Shown piece by piece: positions 49,151 through 58,241 of a stretch of 64,000 nucleotides of DNA. Position 1 is the first letter of the stretch. Each line of letters begins with the position of its first letter. The position numbers and the translations under genes were made by a program. The notes beneath the pieces are model-generated. The model ran no database searches, was not told the DNA's origin, and was given only the letters and a program-made list of their open reading frames with translations. The stretch lies in the NCBI RefSeq assembly GCF_001712755.1, contig NZ_MDKC01000003.1, forward strand, positions 62,001 through 126,000, in the 5' to 3' direction. The stretch is from Gottfriedia luciferensis. GTDB taxonomy: Bacteria > Bacillota > Bacilli > Bacillales > Bacillaceae_G.

Positions 49151-50604
49151 GCCAAATTAAAGAGAAATATGAAGTCTACCCAATGTATATAGATGGTGCA
49201 TGGGTTGGGAACGATCATGAATATTATACGAAGGTTACAAATCCTGCAACTGGTGCAGTTGTAGGGGCTATTCCAACGGGTGGAACTTATGAAGCTAAAT
49301 TAGCTGTTGATGCTGCTCATACAGCATTTAAAACTTGGTCAAAAAAGACAGCAGAAGAAAGATATCATTTATTAATGAATTGGTATCGTCTTATTGATGA
49401 AAAGAAAGATGAAATTGCTAAATTAATGACAATTGAGCAAGGTAAACCATTAAAAGAAGCGTTAGGTGAGACTGTTTATGCAAATGGTTTTATTTCTTGG
49501 TATGCAGAAGAAGGCAAACGTGTATATGGAGAAACAATTCCTGCATCACAACCTAATAAACGAATTCTAGTTAGGAAAGAACCTGTAGGAGTTGTAGCAG
49601 CAATTACTCCTTGGAATTTCCCGGCAGCTATGATTACAAGAAAAGTTGCTCCTGCACTTGCTGCTGGCTGTACAACGGTTATTAAACCAGCTACTCAAAC
49701 ACCTTTAACAGCATTAAAACTTGCGGAGCTTGCTCATGAAGCAGGAATTCCAAAAGGTGTAATTAATGTCGTTACTGGTAAGTCTTCTGAAATTGGCGAT
49801 GTATGGCTAAAAGATCCGAGAGTAACAAAGATTACATTCACTGGCTCTACTGAAGTTGGCAAAACGCTAATGGTAGGAGCAGCAGAGAATGTCAAAAAGG
49901 TTTCGCTAGAGCTTGGTGGAAATGCACCATTTATTGTCATGGATGATGCTAATTTATCAAAAGCAGCGGTTGGCTTAGTTCAGTCAAAATTCCGTAATGC
50001 AGGTCAAACTTGTATTTGTACAAATCGTATTTATGTACAGGAAAGTGTAGCTGAAGAATTTACAGCGTTATTTACAAAAGAGCTAGAAAAATTAAAAGTG
50101 GGTAACGGCTTAGAAGAAGGAATTGATGTTGGTCCACTAATTGATGATGCAGCTTTAGAAAAGGTAAAAACGCTAGTTGAAGACGCTACTAATAATGGTG
50201 GAAAAATCGTATATAGTGGGAATAAACCTTCAGAGGAAAATGGATATTATTATGCACCAACTATTTTAACGGGTATTACGGATGAAATGGCGTGTATGAA
50301 GGAAGAAATATTTGGTCCGCTTGCACCAATTACTACGTTTAAAACCGAAGAAGAAGTAATTGAGAGAGCAAATAATTCAAATTACGGTCTAGCTGCATAT
50401 GTGTATACGGAAAACTTAAGTCGTTCTTTCCGCGTTACAGAAGCACTTGAGTACGGAATTATTGGACTAAACGATGGCACACCTTCTGCTGTACAAGTTC
50501 CATTTGGCGGCTATAAAGAGAGCGGTCTTGGAAGAGAAGGCGGTCATTTTGGAATTGAAGAATTTTTAGAAGTTAAATATATATCAATTGGGTTAGACAT
50601 CTAA
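49147..50604 (+). CDS. gabD: succinate/glutarate semialdehyde dehydrogenase
   Basis: 485 residues, GabD branch of ALDH: EQGKPLKEALGE, ITPWNFPAAMITRKVAPALAAG, SLELGGNAPFIV (base), catalytic cysteine in AGQTCICTNRIYV and the CKEEIFGPLAP-like KEEIFGPLAP. The second cysteine two residues after the catalytic one is usual for GabD. It starts inside the last codon of gabT, so both are translated together. It would oxidise succinate semialdehyde to succinate and glutarate semialdehyde to glutarate. Confidence 0.94.
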   Translation: MSQIKEKYEVYPMYIDGAWVGNDHEYYTKVTNPATGAVVGAIPTGGTYEAKLAVDAAHTAFKTWSKKTAEERYHLLMNWYRLIDEKKDEIAKLMTIEQGKPLKEALGETVYANGFISWYAEEGKRVYGETIPASQPNKRILVRKEPVGVVAAITPWNFPAAMITRKVAPALAAGCTTVIKPATQTPLTALKLAELAHEAGIPKGVINVVTGKSSEIGDVWLKDPRVTKITFTGSTEVGKTLMVGAAENVKKVSLELGGNAPFIVMDDANLSKAAVGLVQSKFRNAGQTCICTNRIYVQESVAEEFTALFTKELEKLKVGNGLEEGIDVGPLIDDAALEKVKTLVEDATNNGGKIVYSGNKPSEENGYYYAPTILTGITDEMACMKEEIFGPLAPITTFKTEEEVIERANNSNYGLAAYVYTENLSRSFRVTEALEYGIIGLNDGTPSAVQVPFGGYKESGLGREGGHFGIEEFLEVKYISIGLDI

Positions 50605-50634
50605 TAAATCTACTGTTAATACAAAGCGCAGTTG

Positions 50635-50688
50635 TAAGCCAGTTAAACATTCAATTCAACTATTGTGATTGATCGTTTTACTGGCTTA
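50635..50688 (+). terminator. hairpin between gabD and the CoA-transferase gene
   Basis: TAAGCCAGT (50635-50643) pairs with ACTGGCTTA (50680-50688) around a long loop; TTAACTAG follows. It lies in the 110-base spacer and may reduce expression of the last two genes relative to the first four. Confidence 0.55.
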
Positions 50689-50715
50689 TTAACTAGATTA
50701 ATAGAGGTGGAAAAA

Positions 50716-51900
50716 TTGCCAGGTGCATTACATGGAATAAAAATCATTGATTTAACAAGAGTACTAGCCGGACCCTTTTGTACGATGATCCTTGGGGATT
50801 TAGGAGCAGAGATTATAAAAGTAGAAAGTATAAATAATGGCGATGAAACAAGGGGATGGGGGCCACCTTTCGTTGAAGGTGAAAGCGCTTATTATTTATG
50901 TGCGAACCGCAATAAAAAAGGCATAACACTAAACTTAAAAAGTGAGCAAGGAAAAGAAATTTTAAAAAAACTAGTTTCAGAGGCTGATGTAGTTGTTCAA
51001 AATTTCAAACCTGGAACAATGACAAAACTAGGTTTTGGGTATGAGGATTTGAAAAAAGTAAAGGAAGACATAATACTGGCGTCCATTAGTGGGTTTGGTA
51101 GTGAAGGACCGAATTCAAGTTTACCAGGATATGATTATATCATCCAAGCGATGTCTGGATTAATGAGCATTACTGGTGAGAAAGAGGCAGAGCCAACAAA
51201 AGTAGGTGTAGCCATTTCGGATGTTTTAACTGGTCTATTTACATGTATTGGAATTCTTGCATCACTTCAGAATCGAGATCGTACAGGAGAAGGTCAGGAA
51301 ATCGATATTTCATTGTTTGACTCTCAGCTAGCTGCTTTAGTAAATGTAGCTAGTAACTATTTATGTAGTGGAACTGTTCCTGAACGAATGGGGAATCAAC
51401 ACCCAAATATCGTTCCATATCAAGTCTTTACTGCTAGTGACGGTGAATTAGTCGTAGCGGTAGGTAATGATGAACAATTTAAGAGGTTTGCTTTACTAAT
51501 TGATGAACCAGACTTATTAGATGAAAAATTTAAGACAAATACTGGCCGTTTACAGCATCGAAAGCAAATAGAGAAATTAATTCAAGATAAGTTGATGATG
51601 AAAAGTAAAAATGAGTGGAAACAATTATTAGATCAAATAGGAATTCCAAATGGCCCAATAAATAATGTGAGTGAAGCTCTACAGTCTGAACAAGCTAAAT
51701 CAAGAGAAATGGTGTTAGATGTAAACCATCCTTTTATAAAAGATCTAAAATTAGTCGGATCACCGTTAAAATTATCAAAAACACCAATTGAAGTATTAAG
51801 ACACCCACCTTTACATGGTGAGCATACAGAAGAAATAGTAAGTAGCCTAGGATATTCCCGAATTGAAATAGAAGAAATGAAACGAAATAAAACAATTTAA
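50716..51900 (+). CDS. CaiB/BaiF-type (class III) CoA-transferase, glutarate CoA-transferase candidate
   Basis: 394 residues: IKIIDLTRVLAGPFCTMILG with DLGAEIIKVE near the start, and the catalytic aspartate in PGYDYIIQAMSGLMSITG. It resembles the family that includes mammalian succinate-hydroxymethylglutarate CoA-transferase, which activates glutarate. The next gene encodes a probable glutaryl-CoA dehydrogenase, so making glutaryl-CoA from glutarate and succinyl-CoA is the best reading. The TTG at 50716 is chosen for its spacing to AGAGGTGG; an upstream GTG at 50665 lies inside the hairpin and lacks a ribosome site. Confidence 0.87.
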   Translation: MPGALHGIKIIDLTRVLAGPFCTMILGDLGAEIIKVESINNGDETRGWGPPFVEGESAYYLCANRNKKGITLNLKSEQGKEILKKLVSEADVVVQNFKPGTMTKLGFGYEDLKKVKEDIILASISGFGSEGPNSSLPGYDYIIQAMSGLMSITGEKEAEPTKVGVAISDVLTGLFTCIGILASLQNRDRTGEGQEIDISLFDSQLAALVNVASNYLCSGTVPERMGNQHPNIVPYQVFTASDGELVVAVGNDEQFKRFALLIDEPDLLDEKFKTNTGRLQHRKQIEKLIQDKLMMKSKNEWKQLLDQIGIPNGPINNVSEALQSEQAKSREMVLDVNHPFIKDLKLVGSPLKLSKTPIEVLRHPPLHGEHTEEIVSSLGYSRIEIEEMKRNKTI

Positions 51901-51913
51901 GGAGGAAATAGGA

Positions 51914-53131
51914 ATGGATTTTTCATTATCAGAGGAACAAATTAGTGTAAGGAAAGTTGTCAGGTCATTTGTAGACAAAGAAATTATCCCTTTTATAAAA
52001 GAATGGGATGAAAAAGGACATTTTGAAGCTAATATACTAAAACGACTTGCAGATTTACAACTAATGGGTGTATGTATTCCAGAACAGTATGGTGGAGTAG
52101 GAATGGATTATAACACATTAGCGATTGTATGTGAGGAATTAGAACGCGGGGATACTGCTTTCCGTACTGCTGTTTCAGTACATACTGGTTTAAATAGCAT
52201 GACATTACTTCAATGGGGAACTGAAGAACAAAAGAAAAAGTATCTTATTCCTCAAGCACAAGGAAAGAAAATTGGTGCGTTTGGATTAACAGAGCCAAAT
52301 GCAGGATCAGATGTAGTTGCAATGGCAACAACAGCTGTAAAAGATGGAGATAGTTACATCTTAAACGGATCAAAAACATGGATTTCTTTATGTGATGTAG
52401 CTGATCATTTCTTAATTTTTGCGAAAACAAATCATGACTTAAAGCACCATGGAATTTCTTGTTTTATCGTAGAACGTACTTTTGAAGGCGTTTCCACAAA
52501 AGCGATCAAAGGAAAAATGGGAATTAGAGCAGGGAATACTGGTGAAGTATTTTTAGATGATGTAAGAGTCCCAGCTGAAAACTTACTAGGTTTTGAAGGT
52601 GAAGGGTTTAAAATTGCAATGTCTGCGCTTGATAATGGACGATTCACCGTTGCAGCTGGTGCTTGCGGATTAATCCAGGCATCACTTGAAGCGAGCGTAA
52701 AATACTGTAATGAGCGAAAAACATTCGGTAAAGAAATTGGTAAACATCAATTAGTACAACAAATGATCGCGAAAATGTCATCAAACCTTGAAATCTCACG
52801 TTTATTAGTTTATAAGGCTGGTTGGTTAAAAAATAATGGAAAGAGAAATACAAGAGAAACATCACTAGCAAAATGGATTTCTTGTAATGCTGCAAACGAA
52901 GCAGCAAATGATGCAGTTCAAATTCATGGTGCATATGGATTCTCAAACGAATTCCCGGTAGAACGATACTTAAGAAACTCAAAAGCACCTGTTATCTACG
53001 AAGGAACAAGAGAAATTCACACAATTATGCAAGCTGAATATGACCTTGGATATAGAGAAGATAAAGTGTTAAGAAAAATGCTTCCAGCTTGGCCGTTTGA
53101 AGAAGTTACGGTTGAAGCGGTAAAGTCTTAA
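51914..53131 (+). CDS. gcdH: acyl-CoA dehydrogenase, probable glutaryl-CoA dehydrogenase
   Basis: 405 residues with the acyl-CoA dehydrogenase signatures AFGLTEPNAGSD and FGKEIGKHQLVQQMIA, and the catalytic glutamate E363 in VIYEGTREIH. R84 (in TAFRTAVSVHTG) aligns with the arginine (R94 in human GCDH) that binds the free carboxylate of glutaryl-CoA and is absent from short-chain family members such as SCAD. This supports oxidation and decarboxylation to crotonyl-CoA. Electron-transfer flavoprotein genes are not in the window. AAGGAGG ribosome site; a terminator follows. Confidence 0.86.
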   Translation: MDFSLSEEQISVRKVVRSFVDKEIIPFIKEWDEKGHFEANILKRLADLQLMGVCIPEQYGGVGMDYNTLAIVCEELERGDTAFRTAVSVHTGLNSMTLLQWGTEEQKKKYLIPQAQGKKIGAFGLTEPNAGSDVVAMATTAVKDGDSYILNGSKTWISLCDVADHFLIFAKTNHDLKHHGISCFIVERTFEGVSTKAIKGKMGIRAGNTGEVFLDDVRVPAENLLGFEGEGFKIAMSALDNGRFTVAAGACGLIQASLEASVKYCNERKTFGKEIGKHQLVQQMIAKMSSNLEISRLLVYKAGWLKNNGKRNTRETSLAKWISCNAANEAANDAVQIHGAYGFSNEFPVERYLRNSKAPVIYEGTREIHTIMQAEYDLGYREDKVLRKMLPAWPFEEVTVEAVKS

Positions 53132-53161
53132 AATTGAATTTTAGATTAAATATATACTAGT

Positions 53162-53192
53162 AATAAGACTGTCTTTTAAAGACAGTCTTATT
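53162..53192 (+). terminator. terminator of the diamine/glutarate operon
   Basis: AATAAGACTGTCTTT pairs with AAAGACAGTCTTATT, then TTCA. An almost identical hairpin lies at 53710-53740. Confidence 0.9.
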
Positions 53193-53255
53193 TCATGCTG
53201 TTGAAAAACAACCTTGTAATTAACTTACCAAATTTTCATAAAGGAGTAGAGTGAT

Positions 53256-53382
53256 GTTGATTTCCACTACAGGATGCTCGCTTTCCATGGGGCGAGATTC
53301 TTTAGCCTCCTCGGCAGGCCTGCGGGGTCTCAGCCTTCCCGCTTATCCCATAGGAGTCGAGCACCCCTCCGCTCCAATCAAC
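53256..53382. repeat. GC-rich palindromic repeat element of Bacillus type
   Basis: A 127-base island far richer in GC than its surroundings, bounded by GTTGATT and AATCAAC as inverted ends. Inside, GGATGCTCGC and GAGTCGAGCACCCC, and CCTCGGCAGGCCTGCGGGG with nested GGC/GCC dyads, give a long foldable structure. I recognise the style of intergenic repeats scattered in Bacillaceae genomes (non-coding, probably transposase-mobilised in trans). Only one copy is in the window. The flanks 53193-53255 and 53383-53597 hold no gene. Confidence 0.75.
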
Positions 53383-53597
53383 TTAATCATCAAAAAAAGT
53401 CTGCAATAAATCCTAATCAAATAGCCTTTACTTAGAGTATCCTAATGTTGTGTATTAATAAGGTTGTAGGTCAACTAATATCGAACTTTAATTAAACTAA
53501 TTAACTGAATTTGTTTTTCTAAAAATTAGCACATAATATTTTTAACTTCTGAAAAAAATCATGACTAGTGTTTATTGGAATCATGAAATTGCTCAAA

Positions 53598-53704
53598 ATA
53601 TTAACATTTAAAAACCATTAATAAATCATCCGAAAAATGAAAATGTCATCATAAAGTTCAATTTGATGCCCGTTTTCCGTATTGATCATTTTATATTTCA
53701 ACAC
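53598..53704 (-). repeat. dispersed intergenic repeat, copy B
   Basis: Reverse complement of this stretch matches 17747-17857: it starts GTGTTGAAATATAAAATG, has GGAAAACGG at the same distance and ends AAATGTTAATAT. It is adjacent to the terminator at 53710-53740, as copy A is adjacent to the nfrA terminator. Confidence 0.7.
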
Positions 53705-53709
53705 ACTTA

Positions 53710-53740
53710 AATAAGACTGTCCTTTAAAGACAGTCTTATT
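53710..53740. terminator. terminator of the minus-strand PH-like gene
   Basis: AATAAGACTGTCC.TT pairs with AAAGACAGTCTTATT; it differs from the hairpin at 53162 by one base (T to C) and works in either direction. It ends the gene at 53745. Confidence 0.88.
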
Positions 53741-53744
53741 TAAG

Positions 53745-54095
53745 TTATTTAACATAAGTACGTAACGTATTTTGTATTTGCTGTAAAACATCATCAACGT
53801 GATCTAGTTCTAAAATGATTTTATCGTATTTGTGGTTATTTAAAGTTAAAACTAAATTTCCCTTATTAGTACTTGTAGCAATAAAATAATTCACTCCGTC
53901 TTTTTTAAAATGTCCATATTTAGATGCGCCTAAGTGTGTACCGTATATTTTCCAAAGAAATTCATGTATGTCCTCAAGAGAAACATCACTGATATCACTA
54001 TACGGAACTTCTATTGAATGTTTTAACCCTAATATTGTTTCGAAACTAGAAAGTGTAATAATTAATTTGTGTTCTTCAAATAATATTGTTTTCAT
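53745..54095 (-). CDS. uncharacterised 116-residue protein, PH-domain-like
   Basis: Alternating beta strands with a C-terminal helix: ILFEEHKLIITLSSFETILG, SIEVPYSDISDVSL, HFKKDGVNYFIATSTNKG and LVLTLNNHKYDKIILELD, ending VDDVLQQIQNTLRTYV. The pattern resembles bacterial PH domains. No signal peptide or membrane segment is visible. GGAGGGA precedes the start. It stands alone between the diamine operon and a HEAT-repeat gene; the role is unknown. Confidence 0.65.
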   Translation of the reverse strand: MKTILFEEHKLIITLSSFETILGLKHSIEVPYSDISDVSLEDIHEFLWKIYGTHLGASKYGHFKKDGVNYFIATSTNKGNLVLTLNNHKYDKIILELDHVDDVLQQIQNTLRTYVK

Positions 54096-54407
54096 AAAAA
54101 ATCCCTCCTTAATTCTTATACGATCCGGGATTGAAAATCGTTCATTTAGTTTAATTTAATTATTAATATATCGTTGTACTTTTTACCCAAACCACTTATT
54201 TTAAAAACTAAACAAACGTTTAATTAAATAGATAATGCAACAATTATCGTGATTTTAAGTATACTGACTTATAATGGGTATGCTTAGTATTAGTAAAAAT
54301 CGTAAAAAATTAAACGATAAGATAATTTTTTTTCATAGCAAGTAAATGCTAGGGAATGATATCATCTAGATAAAAGAATTATTTACTATTCTCAAAGAGG
54401 TACGTAT

Positions 54408-54953
54408 ATGGATCAACAAGTACAAACTTATTTCGAAAACCTTGAATCAACAGACAAGAATTTGCAATTCGAAGCCTTTAACTACATTATTTCCGTTACA
54501 AAAGAGAAAGTGGATTGGTCATATGAAGTATGGGATCGATTAAAATCGGATCTAACGCATAAAGGAAATCACAAAAGGTCAAGAGCTGCACAATTTCTCT
54601 CAAATTTAGCGATCAGCGATCCAGAGAAGAGAATGCTAAATGATTTTCCAGAAATTTGGCAAGTTACATATGATCCAAAATTCGTTACCGCAAGACACAC
54701 TTTACAGTCAATATGGAGAGTAGGCTTAGCTGGTCCAGAACAACGAGCAATCGTCCTTGAACATCTAGAAAATCGTTATTTAAATTGCAAAGAAGAGAAG
54801 AACTATACATTAATTCGATACGATATTATTCAATGTATGAGAAACCTTTATGACGCGGTTAAGAATGAAGAGATTAAACAAAAGGCTTTAGAATTGATTG
54901 GAACAGAAGAGGATCTAAAATATCGAAAAAAGTATATGACGGTGTGGAAGTAA
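54408..54953 (+). CDS. HEAT-repeat-like protein
   Basis: 181 residues, all helical. Repeated helical pairs are visible: FENLESTDKNLQFEAFNYII, WDRLKSDLTHKGNHKRSRAA with QFLSNLAISDP, FVTARHTLQSIWRVGLAGP and YTLIRYDIIQCMRNLYDAV. This is the spacing of ARM/HEAT scaffolds, close to DNA-glycosylase-like or PBS-lyase-like repeat proteins but without catalytic motifs I can name. AAGAGGTACG ribosome site. The 312 bases upstream (54096-54407) hold no other gene; tandem A/T-rich stretches only. Confidence 0.7.
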   Translation: MDQQVQTYFENLESTDKNLQFEAFNYIISVTKEKVDWSYEVWDRLKSDLTHKGNHKRSRAAQFLSNLAISDPEKRMLNDFPEIWQVTYDPKFVTARHTLQSIWRVGLAGPEQRAIVLEHLENRYLNCKEEKNYTLIRYDIIQCMRNLYDAVKNEEIKQKALELIGTEEDLKYRKKYMTVWK

Positions 54954-55007
54954 AGCACATTTAAAGTGAAGCGAAAAAGTTAGACAAATAGTTTTATACT
55001 GCTAAAG

Positions 55008-55047
55008 AGGATTGGACTCTGTACTGAACAGGGGACAATCCTTTTTG
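55008..55047 (+). terminator. terminator after the HEAT-repeat gene
   Basis: AGGATTG..CTCTG pairs with CAG.GG..CAATCCT, followed by TTTTTGTTTT. Confidence 0.88.
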
Positions 55048-55077
55048 TTTTATCGTAATAGTATGGAGCGGAAACAG

Positions 55078-55101
55078 GAGACGTGAGTTATACACGTCTC
55101 A
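55078..55101 (-). terminator. hairpin downstream of the LacI-family gene
   Basis: GAGACGTG and CACGTCTC form a perfect 8-base-pair stem around a 7-base loop. On the minus strand only CTGTTTCC follows, so it is a weak terminator for the regulator gene. Confidence 0.5.
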
Positions 55102-55134
55102 ATTTACTTGTTAAAATAGTTTTAAATTTAAAAT

Positions 55135-56145
55135 CTATTTTATTCTAGGGTTTCCAGTAGATCGTCGAACAATTAAATGAGGTGTGATTGTAGTTGTTAC
55201 GGAATTTAATTGTTTGTTTTTATTTTCAATCAAATTAATTAGATGTTCCATAGCCAGATTTCCTAGAGACTGACTTAAATGAGTTCCCACTGTTGTTAAT
55301 TGAATAGATGCATGGGCAGAAAACTCGATATTATCAATTGCACCAATGCTGATATCTTCCGGTATTTTAAAGCCTTTATTAAGTAGGAAATCTAAGCAAA
55401 TTAATGCAATAGCATCCGTCGCAGCGACTATGGCTGTTGGAAATTCAATACCTGAAAATAACTCCTTACAGGCTTGGACGATGGATTCTATAGTTGTATC
55501 GGTCGTTTTTATCCAATCATCACGAACTGCTATTTTTTGTCTATTAGCCTCTTTTTTAAACCCTTCTAAACGACCGTGAAAAGTAGATGCTTGTAGCGGG
55601 CCACCTATATACGCTAGATTTTTATGACCTAATTCGATCATATGATTTGTTATTAGTTCGCCGGCTTTTACGTTATCAATCTCAAAATAGTTTGTCCCAC
55701 ACGAATGCTTCCGATTGAAGGTCACATATGGTTTGCCTTCCAAACTTTCTAAAACGGGAAAAATTGAATCATTCATTAAAATAGAAGACATTATGATTCC
55801 ATCAACAGGGGCGCTTAATACTTGGTTATAAAGCATATTATCGTTATCTATTTTATTGAAAAATACGAGTACGTTATATCCTTTTTTTGCTGCAATCGAT
55901 ACAATTCCCCGAGTAGATTCTTCGTAAAAAGGATCATGAGTATGTCCTGTGATTAACGCAATCATATTGGTTTTCTTTTTTACGAGATTTCTAGCATTCA
56001 AATTCGGATGATAGTTTAATTCTTTAATGGCTCTCTCTACTTTTTCTACCGTTGATTGTCTAATATTTTTAGACCCATTTAATACACGAGAAACAGTAGC
56101 TTGAGAGACGCCGGCTAGCCTCGCAACATCGTGTGAAGAAACCAA
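55135..56145 (-). CDS. LacI-family transcriptional regulator
   Basis: About 336 residues. N-terminal HTH with SQATVSRVLNGS and the hinge helix HPNLNARNL, then the periplasmic-binding-like effector domain (MIALITGHTHDPFYEE, DGIIMSS, YIGGPLQASTFHGRLEGF, ATDAIALICLDFL, IGAIDNIEF). The TTG at 56145 fits the spacing to CTTGGAG; a GTG at 56154 overlaps that ribosome site. It is divergent from the aldehyde dehydrogenase/GabT/permease genes at 56.6-61 kb, whose promoter carries an operator-like dyad. The effector may be GABA or a related compound, which would be unusual for a family that mostly senses sugars. Confidence 0.92.
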   Translation of the reverse strand: MVSSHDVARLAGVSQATVSRVLNGSKNIRQSTVEKVERAIKELNYHPNLNARNLVKKKTNMIALITGHTHDPFYEESTRGIVSIAAKKGYNVLVFFNKIDNDNMLYNQVLSAPVDGIIMSSILMNDSIFPVLESLEGKPYVTFNRKHSCGTNYFEIDNVKAGELITNHMIELGHKNLAYIGGPLQASTFHGRLEGFKKEANRQKIAVRDDWIKTTDTTIESIVQACKELFSGIEFPTAIVAATDAIALICLDFLLNKGFKIPEDISIGAIDNIEFSAHASIQLTTVGTHLSQSLGNLAMEHLINLIENKNKQLNSVTTTITPHLIVRRSTGNPRIK

Positions 56146-56345
56146 ATAAATCACTCCAAGTTCATATAATATAAAATTTAAAAATAATAGTTAAAATAAT
56201 TAAAAAAACAATGAATACGGCAGATGTTCTAAATCTTGTTACTCCCAAAACAACATAATTTTTGGAATTTTCAAGTGACTATTTATATTATAACAAATAA
56301 AATCGAATTAGATTAGAAGTTTTGTGCAAATTAACGAAATTTTTG

Positions 56346-56359
56346 TATACGTATTCATA
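56346..56359. promoter_or_regulatory. LacI-type operator candidate 1
   Basis: TATACGTATTCATA, with the symmetric core TACGTA. It lies about 200 bases upstream of the LacI-type start on the regulator side and shares TACGTATTCATA with the second site. Confidence 0.6.
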
Positions 56360-56533
56360 GGAATTTGAATAAGTGTGTAATAATTACGTAGTTTAGATAC
56401 TTGTTGATAAATTTTTATAATAACTTACTAGATCCAACATATAACCATCATTAAGCACAACTCGTTAGAGAATATAGAGAAGTTTTATAGATGTTGATTA
56501 AATATTTATAAAATGCTAAAAAATAAAAATTGT

Positions 56534-56578
56534 TTGACAATTATTAAAAATGAAGCTTATTATTAATACGTATTCATA
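56534..56578 (+). promoter_or_regulatory. sigma-A promoter and operator 2 of the GABA module
   Basis: TTGACA (56534-56539) and TATTAT (56558-56563) are 18 bases apart. AATACGTATTCATA (56565-56578), with central CG dyad, begins right after the -10 box over the expected start site, 17 bases before the next start codon. A repressor bound here would block initiation. Confidence 0.75.
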
Positions 56579-56594
56579 AGTTATGGAGGGAAAC

Positions 56595-58016
56595 ATGAAA
56601 AAGAATATTTGGATTAACGGACAAGATGTGGAAACAGAAAATTATTCAGATTTGCTTTCTCCTTATTCACAAGAAAAAATTGCAGATATTGCTATTGCGA
56701 ATAAACTACAAACTCAGAATGCAATTCAAGTTGCTTATGATTCTAAAGAAGTAATGGCCAAAATGCCTGCTCATCAACGAGCAGCAATTTTAGAGAAAGT
56801 TTCGCAACTTCTTGAAGAAAATTTAGAAGAAGCTGCAAAGGTAATTTCTCTCGAGTCGGCTAAACCACTGATTTTCGCCAAAGCAGAAGTAATAAGAACG
56901 ATTGAAACATACAAATTTGCATCAGAGGAAGCAAAACGAATTCATGGAGAAACAATTCCTTTTGATGCAGCGGTTGGTGGAGTTGGAAAAATAGGCTACA
57001 CCATTCGTAATCCAATTGGAGTTATTGGTGCAATTACTCCATTTAATTTTCCGATGAATTTAGTGGCGCATAAAGTGGGACCAGCTATTGCTGCAGGGAA
57101 TACCGTGGTATTAAAGCCAGCTTCACAAACACCACTTTCTGCATTTTTTATAGCAGATTTGTTCAAAAAAGCTGGTCTACCGGATGGCGTATTAAATGTT
57201 GTTACAGGACCAGGAAGAGTTGTAGGTGACGCCATTGTAGAAAGTGATCTAGTTAGTATGGTGACTTTTACAGGAAGTTCCTCAGTTGGAATTGCACTTC
57301 GAGCAAAAGCGGGGCTTAAGAAAACAACACTTGAACTAGGATCAAATGCGGCATTAATCATTGATGAGGATATCGATGTAACAAAGGCTATTGATCGCTG
57401 CTTAATGGGCGCATTTTCAAACCAAGGGCAAGTCTGCATCTCTTTACAACGTATATATGTACACGAAAAAATCTATGATGAATTTGTTTCGCAGTTTGCA
57501 AAAAGTGCTAGCGAACTCAAACTAGGTGATCCTTTAGATCCTGAAACTTATGTTTCATCTCTTATTTCATCGAATGACTTGGACCGTGCTTTAAGCTGGA
57601 TCGAAGAAGCAAAAGCGCAGGGTGCGACCATTGCAACAGGTGGCAAAACGGTAGGGAATATTCTTGAACCTACAGTTATTTTAGATGTAACAAATAACAT
57701 GAAAGTATCATGTAACGAAGTTTTTGCTCCAATTGTTTCAATTTGTAAAGTATCTTCGGTTGAAGAAGCAATTGATGCTGTAAATGATTCCCGATATGGA
57801 CTGCAAGCTGGAATTTACACTAATAGTGTTGTTAATGCACTAAAAGCAGCAGACGATCTGCATGTAGGAGGCGTAGTTATTAATGATGTACCTACGTTCC
57901 GTGTTGATCAAATGCCATATGGAGGCGTAAAAGAAAGTGGTACAGGACGTGAAGGATTGAAGTATGCAATTGAAGAGATGACGGAAATGAAACTCGTTAT
58001 TTGGCACAAAGGATAA
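56595..58016 (+). CDS. aldehyde dehydrogenase, second semialdehyde dehydrogenase
   Basis: 473 residues. Base in TLELGSNAALII (serine replaces the usual second glycine of LGG), catalytic cysteine in QGQVCISLQRIYV, with CNEVFAPIVSI and GGVVINDVPTFRVDQMPYGG. This belongs to the branch containing lactaldehyde, sulfolactaldehyde and some succinate semialdehyde dehydrogenases. With GabT and a GABA permease downstream, succinate semialdehyde is the likely substrate. The ATG at 56595 is preferred, because GGAGGG lies between it and an ATG at 56583. Confidence 0.88.
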   Translation: MKKNIWINGQDVETENYSDLLSPYSQEKIADIAIANKLQTQNAIQVAYDSKEVMAKMPAHQRAAILEKVSQLLEENLEEAAKVISLESAKPLIFAKAEVIRTIETYKFASEEAKRIHGETIPFDAAVGGVGKIGYTIRNPIGVIGAITPFNFPMNLVAHKVGPAIAAGNTVVLKPASQTPLSAFFIADLFKKAGLPDGVLNVVTGPGRVVGDAIVESDLVSMVTFTGSSSVGIALRAKAGLKKTTLELGSNAALIIDEDIDVTKAIDRCLMGAFSNQGQVCISLQRIYVHEKIYDEFVSQFAKSASELKLGDPLDPETYVSSLISSNDLDRALSWIEEAKAQGATIATGGKTVGNILEPTVILDVTNNMKVSCNEVFAPIVSICKVSSVEEAIDAVNDSRYGLQAGIYTNSVVNALKAADDLHVGGVVINDVPTFRVDQMPYGGVKESGTGREGLKYAIEEMTEMKLVIWHKG

Positions 58017-58052
58017 ATTTTAGACATCATTTAAAATTGTTTTCATTTTTAT

Positions 58053-58098
58053 GTGTACCGTTTAGCTTTATCGGTTTTTTAGACGGTACACGTTTTTA
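58053..58098 (+). terminator. terminator after the aldehyde dehydrogenase gene
   Basis: GTGTACCGT pairs with ACGGTACAC around a long T-rich loop, followed by GTTTTT. The gabT paralogue 150 bases downstream may depend on read-through or an unseen promoter. Confidence 0.8.
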
Positions 58099-58241
58099 AC
58101 TGTTTATAGGTTTCTCATACTGGAAGTTGAAATGAGCAAATAGGAAGTTATACATATTACTATGATTAGCTCGTAATTAATTCAGTGATTGAAAAAACAA
58201 ACATCGTAGAAAAATTTTTATAAAAACGGAGGAATCAAATA

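Noticed and set aside
48565-49218. 217-codon antisense frame across gabT and gabD
   Set aside because: It mirrors the coding frame of conserved enzymes and has no start signals; a codon-bias shadow.
50880-50893. cre-like TGAAAGCGCTTATT inside the CoA-transferase gene
   Set aside because: Within a conserved coding stretch (GESAYY) and far from the operon promoter; probably chance.
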